Of a stretch of 38,197 nt of DNA, positions 25,617 through 32,790 are shown piece by piece. Position 1 is the stretch's first letter, and each line of letters opens with the position of its first letter. The notes beneath the pieces are model-generated. The model did no database searches. It saw only the letters and a program-made list of their open reading frames with translations, and was not told the DNA's origin. The stretch is from an uncultured Collinsella sp. (GTDB lineage: Bacteria; Actinomycetota; Coriobacteriia; Coriobacteriales; Coriobacteriaceae), in assembly GCA_900541195.1 (NCBI GenBank), contig UQIY01000019.1, positions 1 through 38,197 on the forward strand, in the 5' to 3' direction. The position numbers and the translations under genes are program-made.

Positions 25617-25655
25617 AAAACCACCACAAAGGTGCCTGTCCCCATTGTGGTGGTT
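25617..25655. repeat. 39-nt hairpin repeat, copy A
   Basis: AACCACCACAA and TTGTGGTGGTT form an 11-bp stem around a 15-base loop containing CCTGTCCCC. The same 39 bases recur unchanged at 25988-26026. This copy begins 22 bases after the deoR stop and could help end that transcript. Confidence 0.9.
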
Positions 25656-25686
25656 AGTAATAAAAACCAAGTAGTTTCCTCAATAG

Positions 25687-25723
25687 AAAAGCTGCAACGT
25701 CCATCACGGGCGTTGCAGCTTTT
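25687..25723. terminator. Bidirectional-type terminator downstream of deoR
   Basis: AAAAGCTGCAACG (25687-25699) pairs with CGTTGCAGCTTTT (25711-25723) around an 11-base loop. T-runs on both strands could stop transcription from either side of the convergent gene pair. Confidence 0.8.
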
Positions 25724-25737
25724 GTTGTCTGCCGGTT

Positions 25738-25958
25738 TGTCTAAGTCTGTAACAACTGGACCGTTAAAAGCGGGCTAGGTGTTACAGATTGAGATACTTC
25801 CGAAACGCGCTGTCCCTTTGTCTCAATCTGTAACATCTAGGACTGATTTTGCCGAGTTACTGTTACAGATTGAGATTTTTCCCTTGAGGGGGATTCGAAT
25901 GTCTCAATTTGTAACAGATAGACCGGAAAATGGATTCTAACTGTTACAGATCGAGATG
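25738..25958. repeat. Array of six alternating 17-bp motifs with exact 25/22-nt spacers
   Basis: The motif TGTTACAGATTGAGATA or its reverse complement occurs at 25738-25754 (reverse), 25780-25796 (forward), 25819-25835 (reverse), 25861-25877 (forward), 25900-25916 (reverse) and 25942-25958 (forward). Spacers are exactly 25, 22, 25, 22 and 25 bases, an 81-base period. Copies differ at one to three positions, while the spacers are largely different in sequence. Neighbouring forward/reverse copies can form 15-17-bp hairpins with 22-base loops, some changes being G-U compatible. There is no open frame through it. Confidence 0.9.
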
Positions 25959-25987
25959 TTTTGGGACCGCGGCTGAGCCATTGCGGC

Positions 25988-26026
25988 AAAACCACCACAA
26001 AGGTGCCTGTCCCCATTGTGGTGGTT
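25988..26026. repeat. 39-nt hairpin repeat, copy B
   Basis: This is an exact copy of 25617-25655. Its last base is the first base of the stop codon of the minus-strand pseudouridine synthase gene, so the hairpin sits directly at that gene's 3' end with TTTTG following on the minus strand. Copies A and B flank the 17-bp motif array as direct repeats 371 bases apart. Confidence 0.9.
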
Positions 26027-26685
26027 TAGGGCTCCCAGGGGCAGGGGGCTTCGATGTGGATGTGCTCGCCGGTAACGGGATGCGTAAAGGACACGCTGTG
26101 GGCATGGAGCATGAGGCCGCAAGGACGCGGCGTGCCGTACAGGTCGTCGCCCACCAGGGGATGACGCTCGCTTGCCAGGTGCACGCGGATTTGGTGTTTG
26201 CGGCCGGTGAGCAGCTCGACATCGATATACGAGCGCGTGGGCAGGCCACGACGGCTCTTAAGACGCTTGAGCACCTTCACGCGCGTTTGAGACGGCTTGC
26301 CGCTGGCGCCGACGCGCATCTTGCGGCTGTCGTGGCGGTCGCGGGCGATGGGTTTGTCGATGAGCTTTTCGTTCCAGTCGATCTTGCCCTCGGCGAGCGC
26401 CAGGTAGTGCTTTTCGAAAGCGTGGTCGATGACCATCTGGTCAAAGGCGGGTTGCGTCTGCTTGTCGAGCGAAAACAGCACCACGCCGGTGGTGTCGCGG
26501 TCCAGGCGGTTGAGCGGCTGCATGTCGGTCGCGGCAAAGCCGTCGCCCATCGCCAGCAGCAGGTCGCTGGCGTAGTCGGTGAGCGTGCGCTCGCCGGTGC
26601 CGTCGCCGTGGACGATCATGCCGGCGGGCTTGTCGATGGCCATGAGCCAGGCGTCGCAGTAGAGGACTTGAGGTTCTTCGTTCAC
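26026..26685 (-). CDS. RluA family pseudouridine synthase
   Basis: This enzyme probably converts a uridine of rRNA or tRNA to pseudouridine. The 219-residue product has IDKPAGMIVH near residue 17, the catalytic Asp62 in NRLDRDTTG (most relatives have HRLDRDTSG), and GRKHQIRVHL near the C-terminus. There is no S4 domain. The start is GTG 26685 with GAAAGG seven bases before it. It follows the U32 gene by 15 bases on the same strand, so the two are an operon. Both have rRNA-modifying relatives, which is suggestive. The exact target is unknown. Confidence 0.92.
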   Translation of the reverse strand: MNEEPQVLYCDAWLMAIDKPAGMIVHGDGTGERTLTDYASDLLLAMGDGFAATDMQPLNRLDRDTTGVVLFSLDKQTQPAFDQMVIDHAFEKHYLALAEGKIDWNEKLIDKPIARDRHDSRKMRVGASGKPSQTRVKVLKRLKSRRGLPTRSYIDVELLTGRKHQIRVHLASERHPLVGDDLYGTPRPCGLMLHAHSVSFTHPVTGEHIHIEAPCPWEP

Positions 26686-26700
26686 GTGTAAGCCTTTCGG

Positions 26701-29196
26701 TTAGCTGATTCCCACAAACATGCAGCCCGAGGTCGCCCCGCGTAGGCGGGCGGCGGGCTTGCGGCCGGTCTGCGCTGCTTCGACGGCACGACGGACGCGG
26801 GCGACGGCACGGCCCACCTCATCCGTCTCGAGCAGCGTTCCGTCCACCATGAGGCGACGCACGCCGGCGTCGAGCAGCTGAGGAACCTGCGGCGTGAGGT
26901 CGATGGGGTAGGCATCGTACAGGCGAGAGCGGCCGTGGATGTCGGTGCGGACGGGCATGACCTTTCCGTCGATATTCTTGAGCGAGAGCTTGCGGGCACG
27001 CAGGCGGCAGTTGGCACAATCGTGGATGCAGCCATTGGCAACCTGCAGAATGCAATGCTCGCTTGTCATGACGCGCGGGCGGCCAAAGACGGTGATGCCC
27101 AGAGCAGCGGGCGCGGCGGCGCCGAGCGAGACAATCTCGTCGAGCGTGATCTCGGGCGAGAGCCAAAACGCACCGGCGCCGCGCTCGGCAAGCGCCTCCA
27201 TGCAGGGCGTGTTGTGCACCGGCAGGCAAGAGCGAATCTCGACCGTGGCGCCAGCCTGCGCGGCCAGGGCAAGCTCGGAGATATTGCCGACGGCGACGGT
27301 GGCTCCAGCATTGATCCAGGGATCGACGCGCTCGTGGTCGACGGCGCGGCAGACCTCGTCGAGTACGGGCACGATACCCTGCTCAAATGCATCGGCGGGG
27401 GAGAGCCTGGCCGCATCGAGCGCGTCGGTGGTCATGTAGATGCGCGTTGCACCCTCCACGCGCGCTGCCTCGGCGGCTTCGAGCGTGGTGACGGCGGCGC
27501 AGATCTGCGGCTCATCGCGGTAATGCTCGGGCGCGGGGCGGGAATCACTGGTTGCAATCGCCGGCAACTCGAGCGTTTTCGCACGCTCCTCGTACGGTGC
27601 CAGAATGGCCTCCTCGAGCGCTTTGCAGGCGGCGGCGCGCACCTTGTGCACGGCGGAGAAGCCCATACCGCAGCCGGCGTCGAGCGAAATGTCAAAGCTC
27701 GCTGCCTCAAAGGGCGAGGAGCCCATGCGGCCCACATGCTCAACCAGGTCTGTCGCCTCAACGGCGCGGGTCTTGGCAGCCTCGACGGTAAAGCCCGTGG
27801 CCGTGGCCGCAAGCGAAGGATCATCGCAGCAGGTGAGTGTGACAGTAAACGGCTCGCCCAGGCGCGCCACGACGGACACATCAACAGCTCGGCGGCGCAG
27901 CACATCGCGCTTGAGCGCGGCGCCGGCGGCGTCGATGGCACGCTGGCTGCGAATCACGCGGACGCGGCAGCCCTCGGGCATACTGCGGGGCACGCGACAT
28001 TCGATAACATCGCCCGCGGCGGCATCATCGGCGGCAATGGTGGTCAGGAACTGGTCAAACTCGTTATCGTGGCGAAGCTCCAGCAGGTCGCCCTTGCCCA
28101 CGGGTTCAAACAGCTCAATGCGGGCGATGGCGGCACGGCGACGGCGGTCGTCGGGCTTGAGGCCGCGCACATCGCGGTTGGCCGGGCGGCTGCCCAGCAC
28201 CGTGCCCACGATCTGGCCGCGGTTGTTGGAACGCTCATAGCTCATCATCTCGTCGCCCGAGGTGCCGTCCTGATAGGCGTGCGTAAAGTCGCGGTTGAAG
28301 CAGCGCTTGAGCTGGCGCTGGCGGGCGGCTTCCTCGTCCTTGGCAACGGTGGCTCCGGATAGCATGTCGTCAATTTCGTGACGATACACATCAACGATGG
28401 AGTACACGTAATCGGGCGCCTTCATGCGGCCCTCGAGCTTGAGCGATGCGGCACCGGCGTCATACAGACGGCGAACAAGCTGCGAAGTGTTGGTGTCGCG
28501 CGGGCATAGCGCACGCTCGCGGCCGGCGGGGGAGAGCGCGCGGCCGTTCTCGTCGATCAGCTCGTAAGGCAGGCGACAGGGCTGAGCGCACATGCCGCGG
28601 TTGGCCGAGCGGCCCGCCATGGCAAAGCTCGAGAGCAGGCACAGGCCCGAGTAGCAAAAGCAGATGGCACCGTGGCTAAAGACTTCAAGGTCCACATCGG
28701 GCGCGGCATCGTGAATGGCGGCAATCTCGTCGATGGAAAGCTCGCGCGAGAGGGTTACGCGGTCGGCGCCCTGCTCGCGGCACCAGATAGTCCCGCGGTC
28801 GTCATGGATGTTCGCCTGGGTCGAGATATGTGTCTCGATGCCGGGCATCGTGCGCTTGACTTCAAAGAACAGGCCCCAGTCTTGGATGATGAAGGCGTCG
28901 GCGCCCAGCGTGGAGCAGCGATGGATGAGTTGCAGCGCATCGCCCATCTCGGACTGCTTGATGACGATGTTGACCGTGACGTAGACGTGCGACCCGGCCA
29001 GGTGTGCAGCACGGCAGGCCTGCTCAAAGGCCTCGTCGGTAAAGTTGGTGGCCTTGCGGCGGGCGTTGAAGCTGCCCATGCCGCAGTAGATGGCGTCTGC
29101 CCCGGCAGCGAGTGCGGCGGCAAAGGGCTCCGGGCCTCCGGCGGGGGCCAAGAGCTCGGGTCTGCGGTTGGTGGTTCGACTGGCGGTTGCGGTCAT
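26701..29196 (-). CDS. U32 family peptidase / collagenase-like protein
   Basis: The product is 831 residues. It starts PELLAPAGGPEPFAAAL and has the U32 signature at 171-189: EVFSHGAICFCYSGLCLLSS-like with three Cys, then RGMCAQPCRLPYEL. The C-terminal region has a second set of Cys (CILQVANGCIHDCANC). Members include the E. coli rRNA C2501 hydroxylation protein RlhA and the tRNA hydroxylation proteins TrhP/YrrN; many are probably Fe-S RNA-modifying proteins rather than proteases. The conserved Cys and the partner pseudouridine synthase favour RNA modification here, by inference. The ATG at 29196 follows AAAGGCAGGAT. Confidence 0.88.
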   Translation of the reverse strand: MTATASRTTNRRPELLAPAGGPEPFAAALAAGADAIYCGMGSFNARRKATNFTDEAFEQACRAAHLAGSHVYVTVNIVIKQSEMGDALQLIHRCSTLGADAFIIQDWGLFFEVKRTMPGIETHISTQANIHDDRGTIWCREQGADRVTLSRELSIDEIAAIHDAAPDVDLEVFSHGAICFCYSGLCLLSSFAMAGRSANRGMCAQPCRLPYELIDENGRALSPAGRERALCPRDTNTSQLVRRLYDAGAASLKLEGRMKAPDYVYSIVDVYRHEIDDMLSGATVAKDEEAARQRQLKRCFNRDFTHAYQDGTSGDEMMSYERSNNRGQIVGTVLGSRPANRDVRGLKPDDRRRRAAIARIELFEPVGKGDLLELRHDNEFDQFLTTIAADDAAAGDVIECRVPRSMPEGCRVRVIRSQRAIDAAGAALKRDVLRRRAVDVSVVARLGEPFTVTLTCCDDPSLAATATGFTVEAAKTRAVEATDLVEHVGRMGSSPFEAASFDISLDAGCGMGFSAVHKVRAAACKALEEAILAPYEERAKTLELPAIATSDSRPAPEHYRDEPQICAAVTTLEAAEAARVEGATRIYMTTDALDAARLSPADAFEQGIVPVLDEVCRAVDHERVDPWINAGATVAVGNISELALAAQAGATVEIRSCLPVHNTPCMEALAERGAGAFWLSPEITLDEIVSLGAAAPAALGITVFGRPRVMTSEHCILQVANGCIHDCANCRLRARKLSLKNIDGKVMPVRTDIHGRSRLYDAYPIDLTPQVPQLLDAGVRRLMVDGTLLETDEVGRAVARVRRAVEAAQTGRKPAARLRGATSGCMFVGIS

Positions 29197-29228
29197 ATCC
29201 TGCCTTTCAAAATGCTCAGATGCTCAAA

Positions 29229-29234
29229 AGTATA
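29229..29234 (-). promoter_or_regulatory. Possible -10 of the U32-rluA operon
   Basis: TATACT on the minus strand lies 33 bases before the U32 start codon. The -35 region at the right distance is poor, so this is only a candidate. Confidence 0.3.
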
Positions 29235-29302
29235 GTGGTGCTGTTGCGGCGGACGAGCCCTGTGACCCAAGCAGGATAAAGTCTTCAGCAGCCCTTGCAG
29301 CA

Positions 29303-29374
29303 AAAATGATCCGTTCCCCTCCGTCCCCTATGGATCACCTGATCCGATGGGGACGGAGGGGAACGGATCATTTT
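29303..29374. repeat. 72-nt inverted repeat of the TGATCCG/GTCCCC family
   Basis: Bases 29303-29328 are the exact reverse complement of 29349-29374 (26 of 26), with CGTCCCC / GGGGACG in the arms. Shorter GGATCA / TGATCC segments continue the stem, so the loop is tiny. It belongs to the same family as 23497-23580. The rest of the 377-base gap 29197-29573 holds the U32 promoter region, this repeat and the ridA upstream region. Confidence 0.85.
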
Positions 29375-29430
29375 GAGCTTCACCGTCCGGTCGTGCCGTT
29401 CAGCGGCCGACAGGCGCCGTTGGGCGATAA

Positions 29431-29455
29431 ATTATTCTCGCAACGTGATAATAAT
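29431..29455. promoter_or_regulatory. AT-rich dyad upstream of ridA
   Basis: ATTATTCTC and GATAATAAT form an 8-of-9 inverted repeat with a seven-base centre, standing out in a GC-rich region 119 bases before ridA. It could be an operator; the right half loosely resembles a Fur half-site. No regulator is identified. Confidence 0.3.
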
Positions 29456-29573
29456 CTTGCATCGCGCAGAAACCTTGAGTACTATCCAAATCAAGCGCGG
29501 TGTTCAGACCGAATTGTGCCTCCCGGTGTGAACGCCGCGCTCACGCTCTCTATCTGATCGTAAGGAGAAAAAC

Positions 29574-29951
29574 ATGAGCAAGACCGTCGTGTCTTCCGAT
29601 AACGCACCTGCAGCCATCGGCCCGTATTCCCCCGGCATCCAGACCGGCAACATGGTGTTCCTGTCCGGCCAGCTGGGCATCGACCCCGCAACCGGCAAGA
29701 TGCCCGAGGGCGTCGAGGCCCAGGCTAAGCAGTCCCTTGCTAACGTCGAGGCCCTGCTGACCGCTGCCGGCGCCACCTTTGCCGATGTCGTCAAGACCAC
29801 GGTCTACCTGGCCGACATCGCCGACTTCGCTGCCGTGAACGAGATCTACGCCTCCAAGTTCGAGGCTCCGTTCCCCGCGCGCAGCGCTTTCCAGGTTGCC
29901 GCCCTTCCGGCCGGCGGTCTGGTCGAGATTGAGGTCGTCGCCGCTCTCTAA
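29574..29951 (+). CDS. ridA: RidA family 2-iminobutanoate/2-iminopropanoate deaminase
   Basis: RidA hydrolyses reactive enamine/imine intermediates released by PLP enzymes such as serine/threonine dehydratases. The 125-residue product has the usual length and forms a trimer in known members. Family motifs are AIGPYSPGIQTGNMVFLSGQ, the key Arg103 in PARSAFQVA, and LVEIEVVA. The ATG at 29574 follows TAAGGAG. It stands alone between the U32 pair and a regulator gene, followed by its own terminator. Purine fermentation can involve diaminopropionate ammonia-lyase, which also releases such intermediates, so a link to the right-hand module is possible. Confidence 0.93.
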   Translation: MSKTVVSSDNAPAAIGPYSPGIQTGNMVFLSGQLGIDPATGKMPEGVEAQAKQSLANVEALLTAAGATFADVVKTTVYLADIADFAAVNEIYASKFEAPFPARSAFQVAALPAGGLVEIEVVAAL

Positions 29952-29981
29952 GGCGTTGGCAACAACTAAACATGACATGTA

Positions 29982-30015
29982 AAAAGACCCTGCAGTACGA
30001 GCTGCAGGGTCTTTT
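29982..30015 (+). terminator. Terminator after ridA
   Basis: AAAAGACCCTGCAG (29982-29995) pairs with CTGCAGGGTCTTTT (30002-30015) around a six-base loop; the stem is 14 bp with a T-run. It could work on both strands. Confidence 0.9.
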
Positions 30016-30047
30016 GTCACGTGACGGATCGCTTGCGGAGCCACCAA

Positions 30048-30174
30048 GGGCAGTCTTTTTGGGACGGGGCTATTTTAGCTACCCTCCCTCTGCCCACGAT
30101 TTCGATGAGCCGCAAGTAAAAGCAATCCTGCATATTGGGGTAGCTAAAATAGCCCCGTCCCAAAAAGACTGCCC
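30048..30174. repeat. 127-nt inverted repeat with 37-bp perfect arms
   Basis: Bases 30048-30084 are the exact reverse complement of 30138-30174 (37 of 37), with a 53-base centre without an open frame. The arms contain TTTTTGGGACGGGG / CCCCGTCCCAAAAA. It lies between the ridA terminator and the end of the YheO-type regulator gene. It shares the GGGAC core with the other repeats here but not their arms. Confidence 0.9.
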
Positions 30175-30191
30175 GCGCTCCATTTTGCTCG

Positions 30192-30848
30192 CTAGCCTTC
30201 CTTGCGGACTTTTTGCAGGTAGCGGTAGACGCTGGGCTCCGAGATGCCCAGCGCGGTGGCGGCGCAGGCCACGGCACCCTTGAGCATGAACACCCCGTTG
30301 CCGTTGAGGTGGCGAATGACGTCCACGCGGTCGCTTTGACCAAGCGATGCTACATCCAGCCCGCGCGCGCTCAGCAACTCGGCAATGCTGCGGTCGATGA
30401 GCTCCTGCGTAGACTCCGAAAGGCTTTCGACCTCGATAGACGCGGGCTCTGCCTGTCTAGGCGCCGCGTCGAAGCACGCCATGAGCTGCTGCGCCATGGC
30501 GTTGATGGAGCGCACGGTCGAGAGGTCGGTGTTGACGCAGAGCATACCGACAATCTCGTCATTCTCGCGGATAAAGTACGTCGCCGACTCCAACGTCTTG
30601 CCACCGGCACCGCGCCCCTCGTAGCCCGTAATAAACGGCAGGTCGCGATACTTGGCGTCGTGCATGATCTTGAGCGCCAGATCGGTGGCGGGACCGCCGA
30701 CCTTACGGCCGCTTACGATGCCGTTGCGAATATCGACGATGGCGTGGTCGGGATCCGAGAAATCGTGCAGCACGATTTCGCTGTTTTTGCCGAGTATCTG
30801 CTCCAGGAAATCGACCATCGGCAAAAAACGACGTACGGTCTCGTTCAC
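30192..30848 (-). CDS. YheO/DauR-like PAS and HTH transcriptional regulator
   Basis: This 218-residue regulator has an N-terminal YheO-type PAS sensor domain (FLEQILGKNSEIVLHDFSD, then GMLCVNTDLS) and a C-terminal helix-turn-helix (CAATALGISEPSVYRYLQKV). The family includes the D-arginine repressor DauR. GTG 30848 is preferred since AAAGGAG lies six bases upstream; TTG 30854 would touch the ribosome site. It is divergent from the permease-ssnA-ygfK operon across about 350 bases and is the best candidate for its regulator; the ligand might be a purine, by context only. Confidence 0.85.
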   Translation of the reverse strand: MNETVRRFLPMVDFLEQILGKNSEIVLHDFSDPDHAIVDIRNGIVSGRKVGGPATDLALKIMHDAKYRDLPFITGYEGRGAGGKTLESATYFIRENDEIVGMLCVNTDLSTVRSINAMAQQLMACFDAAPRQAEPASIEVESLSESTQELIDRSIAELLSARGLDVASLGQSDRVDVIRHLNGNGVFMLKGAVACAATALGISEPSVYRYLQKVRKEG

Positions 30849-31199
30849 GGGCAACTCCTTTGGGTTCTATCGAAGTGTTCATAACAATTTTTTATCATGG
30901 TAACACGCTGCTCATCATCTCGTATATCCGCAGGTACATTGCGTAATACAGACGAACGGTAGGAATTTGGCGGTAAACGGTTGACCAAAAGAAAAGTTAG
31001 ATGTTATTTTGACCAGACACTTTCCTGACCTGCGGAAATGCGTTATCTCAGCTGAAGAATAGTCTGATAACAAAAAATTATTATTGAGAATGAGAATCAT
31101 CTTTAATACGATAAGCAACGAAGGCACAACCTCAACCCCGCACTGCGTCACAATAGAGCGTTAGATGCGAAAACAACTACTTCGAGGATTGGTGGTCAA
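30849..31199. promoter_or_regulatory. AT-rich divergent control region of the purine operon
   Basis: This region is clearly AT-richer than its flanks. It contains TTTCC / GGAAA (31021-31025, 31034-31038), an 18-bp dyad, and GTTATC / GATAAC (31042-31047, 31066-31071), a second dyad. TTGACC at 30981-30986 lies 17 bases before TTATTT. A Fur-like site lies at 31086-31104. These are candidate binding sites for the divergent regulator and for metal control. No purine riboswitch was recognised. Confidence 0.4.
31086..31104. promoter_or_regulatory. Fur-box-like site
   Basis: GAGAATGAGAATCATCTTT matches the 19-base Fur consensus (GATAATGATAATCATTATC) at 14 positions. It lies 95 bases before the permease start. 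Iron control would make sense for an operon encoding many Fe-S centres, but no Fur gene is in view. Confidence 0.4.
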
Positions 31200-32594
31200 A
31201 TGACCCAGGAGACGGTTACGAACGGCACTGAAGCCCTGTTCACTCGCGAAGGCATGCCGCCCGTTAAGGAAATGATCCCGTGTGCCCTTCAGCACGTACT
31301 GGCATCGTTTGCCGGCATCATTACACCGGCGGTCATCATGGCCGGCGTCTACGGCTTTAATAGCCAGCAGAGCACCGACATCATTCAGGTTGCGCTCATT
31401 CTTTCGGCAATCGACACGGCCCTTCAGGCCTTCGCTCCCTTCCGTCGCATTGGCGGCGGCCTGCCCATCGTCATGGGCGTTTCGTTCGCGTTCCTGCCGG
31501 CCCTTCAGGCCATGGGCGCCTCGGGCTTTAGCTTTGGCGCGCTGCTGGGCGGCGAGATCGTCGGCGGCGCCGTTGCGGTCCTCTTTGGTCTGGCCTACAG
31601 CAAGATCAAGTGGCTGTTCCCGCCCGTCGTGACCGGTACGGTCATCTTCTCCATTGGCGTCTCTCTCTATCCCACGGCCGTCAAGTACATGGCCGGCGGT
31701 ATGGGTACGCCGCTGTGGGGCACCCCGCAGGCCTGGTGCGTTGCTCTTATCACCTTCGCCGTGGTCTTTGCGCTCGCCAACTTTGGCAAGGGCACGCTCA
31801 AGCTGGGATCCGTGTTCTTTGGCATGATCGTTGGCATGATCGTCTCCATCCCCTTTGGCATGATCGACTTCTCCAGCGTCGCCACCGCTCAGGTCTTCGC
31901 CCTTCCCAAGCTTATGCCCTACGCGCTCGAGTTTGATCCCGAGGTCTGCATTACCCTCGCTGTCGTGTTCCCCATGGTTGCCATCCAGGTTATCGGTGAC
32001 GTTTCCGCCGCCTGCCTGGGCTCCATCGACCGTATGCCCACCGAGCGCGAGCTCTCCGGCGCTATTGTGTCTCAGGGCCTCACCTCTATGGTCGGCGGCC
32101 TGCTGGGCGGTCTTCCCACCAGCGCCCTTGGCCAGAACGTGGGCATCATCTGCTCCAACAAGGTCGTCAACAAGTGGGTCTTTGTGATCATCGCGGCCGT
32201 CTTTGCCATCGCCGGCCTGTTCCCGCAGCTCTCTGCCGTCCTTTCCGCCATCCCGCAGCCTGTCATCGGCGGCGCGACCGTCGGCGTCTTTGGCACCATC
32301 ACCATGAACGGTGTGCGCATGTTCACCCGCGAGGGCCTCACGCAGCGCACCACCACCATCGTCGGCACCTCGGTCGTCTTTGGCCTGGGTATCTGGATGG
32401 CCAGCGGTTGCCTTGCCGGCGAGGGCATGCCCACCTGGGTGTCCACCGTCATCGGCTCCAACGCCGTGACCCCCACCGCCATCATGGCCATTGTCCTTAA
32501 CCTGATCCTTCCGCAGACGCCGGTCGTGGCTCAGCACATCGATGCCGCCAAGGATGCCGCTGTGGATCTGGTCCTGCCCGAGAGCAAGAAGTAA
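31200..32594 (+). CDS. NCS2 family xanthine/urate permease
   Basis: This 464-residue membrane transporter of the nucleobase-ascorbate (NCS2/NAT) family should have 14 membrane segments. Early CALQHVLASFAG has the conserved QH. The family signature in the second half reads LGQNVGIICSNKV, where the QN-x-G core determines purine binding. The xanthine/urate-type subgroup is favoured over uracil by the gene context (ssnA, ygfK, XdhD-like). The ATG at 31200 follows GGTGG. It is the first gene of the operon and imports the substrate for it. Confidence 0.88.
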   Translation: MTQETVTNGTEALFTREGMPPVKEMIPCALQHVLASFAGIITPAVIMAGVYGFNSQQSTDIIQVALILSAIDTALQAFAPFRRIGGGLPIVMGVSFAFLPALQAMGASGFSFGALLGGEIVGGAVAVLFGLAYSKIKWLFPPVVTGTVIFSIGVSLYPTAVKYMAGGMGTPLWGTPQAWCVALITFAVVFALANFGKGTLKLGSVFFGMIVGMIVSIPFGMIDFSSVATAQVFALPKLMPYALEFDPEVCITLAVVFPMVAIQVIGDVSAACLGSIDRMPTERELSGAIVSQGLTSMVGGLLGGLPTSALGQNVGIICSNKVVNKWVFVIIAAVFAIAGLFPQLSAVLSAIPQPVIGGATVGVFGTITMNGVRMFTREGLTQRTTTIVGTSVVFGLGIWMASGCLAGEGMPTWVSTVIGSNAVTPTAIMAIVLNLILPQTPVVAQHIDAAKDAAVDLVLPESKK

Positions 32595-32610
32595 CCAATT
32601 CGGTGCTATT

Positions 32611-32772
32611 CGCCGGCGGACGCATCGCCTCGTCCGCCGGCGCCATGCGGCGCCAAGCCGCACTTCAAAGGGCTTGTCCCTTTGGTGAAGCGTTGACGGG
32701 AGAGGGCCCGTTTCCGGTGTAGGCCGGCGCTTCGCACTTCCGCCATGTCAGAGGTGTCAAACCCCGCCTCTG
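32611..32772 (+). promoter_or_regulatory. Hairpin-rich spacer between permease and ssnA
   Basis: This 196-base gap holds three hairpins: CGCCGGCGGACG (32611-32622) with CGTCCGCCGGCG (32631-32642), CAAAGGG (32666-32672) with CCCTTTG (32678-32684), and CAGAGG (32749-32754) with CCTCTG (32767-32772). The first lacks a T-run and may be a 3' stabiliser; the last sits just before the ssnA ribosome site AAGGGAG. Confidence 0.5.
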
Positions 32773-32790
32773 ATGTTGAAGGGAGCATTT

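Noticed and set aside
25600..25790. Small plus-strand peptide running from the deoR 3' end into the repeats
   Set aside because: It is translated repeat and terminator DNA without a ribosome site or any domain.
25738..25958. CRISPR array
   Set aside because: Motifs alternate in orientation, are only 17 bases and vary between copies, spacers are 22/25 bases, and no cas gene is present.
26935..28362. 475-residue open frame on the plus strand inside the U32 gene
   Set aside because: It is antisense to a gene with a full U32 signature; the frame is a by-product of codon bias.
30213..30884. 223-residue plus-strand frame opposite the YheO-like gene
   Set aside because: It is a shadow frame; the minus-strand product has clear PAS and helix-turn-helix domains.
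31042..31071. Purine riboswitch upstream of the permease
   Set aside because: No purine-aptamer core or kissing-loop pattern could be found; only simple dyads are visible.
31161..32663. 500-residue minus-strand frame opposite the permease
   Set aside because: It is low-complexity, Asp/Gly/His-rich shadow translation of a membrane protein gene.
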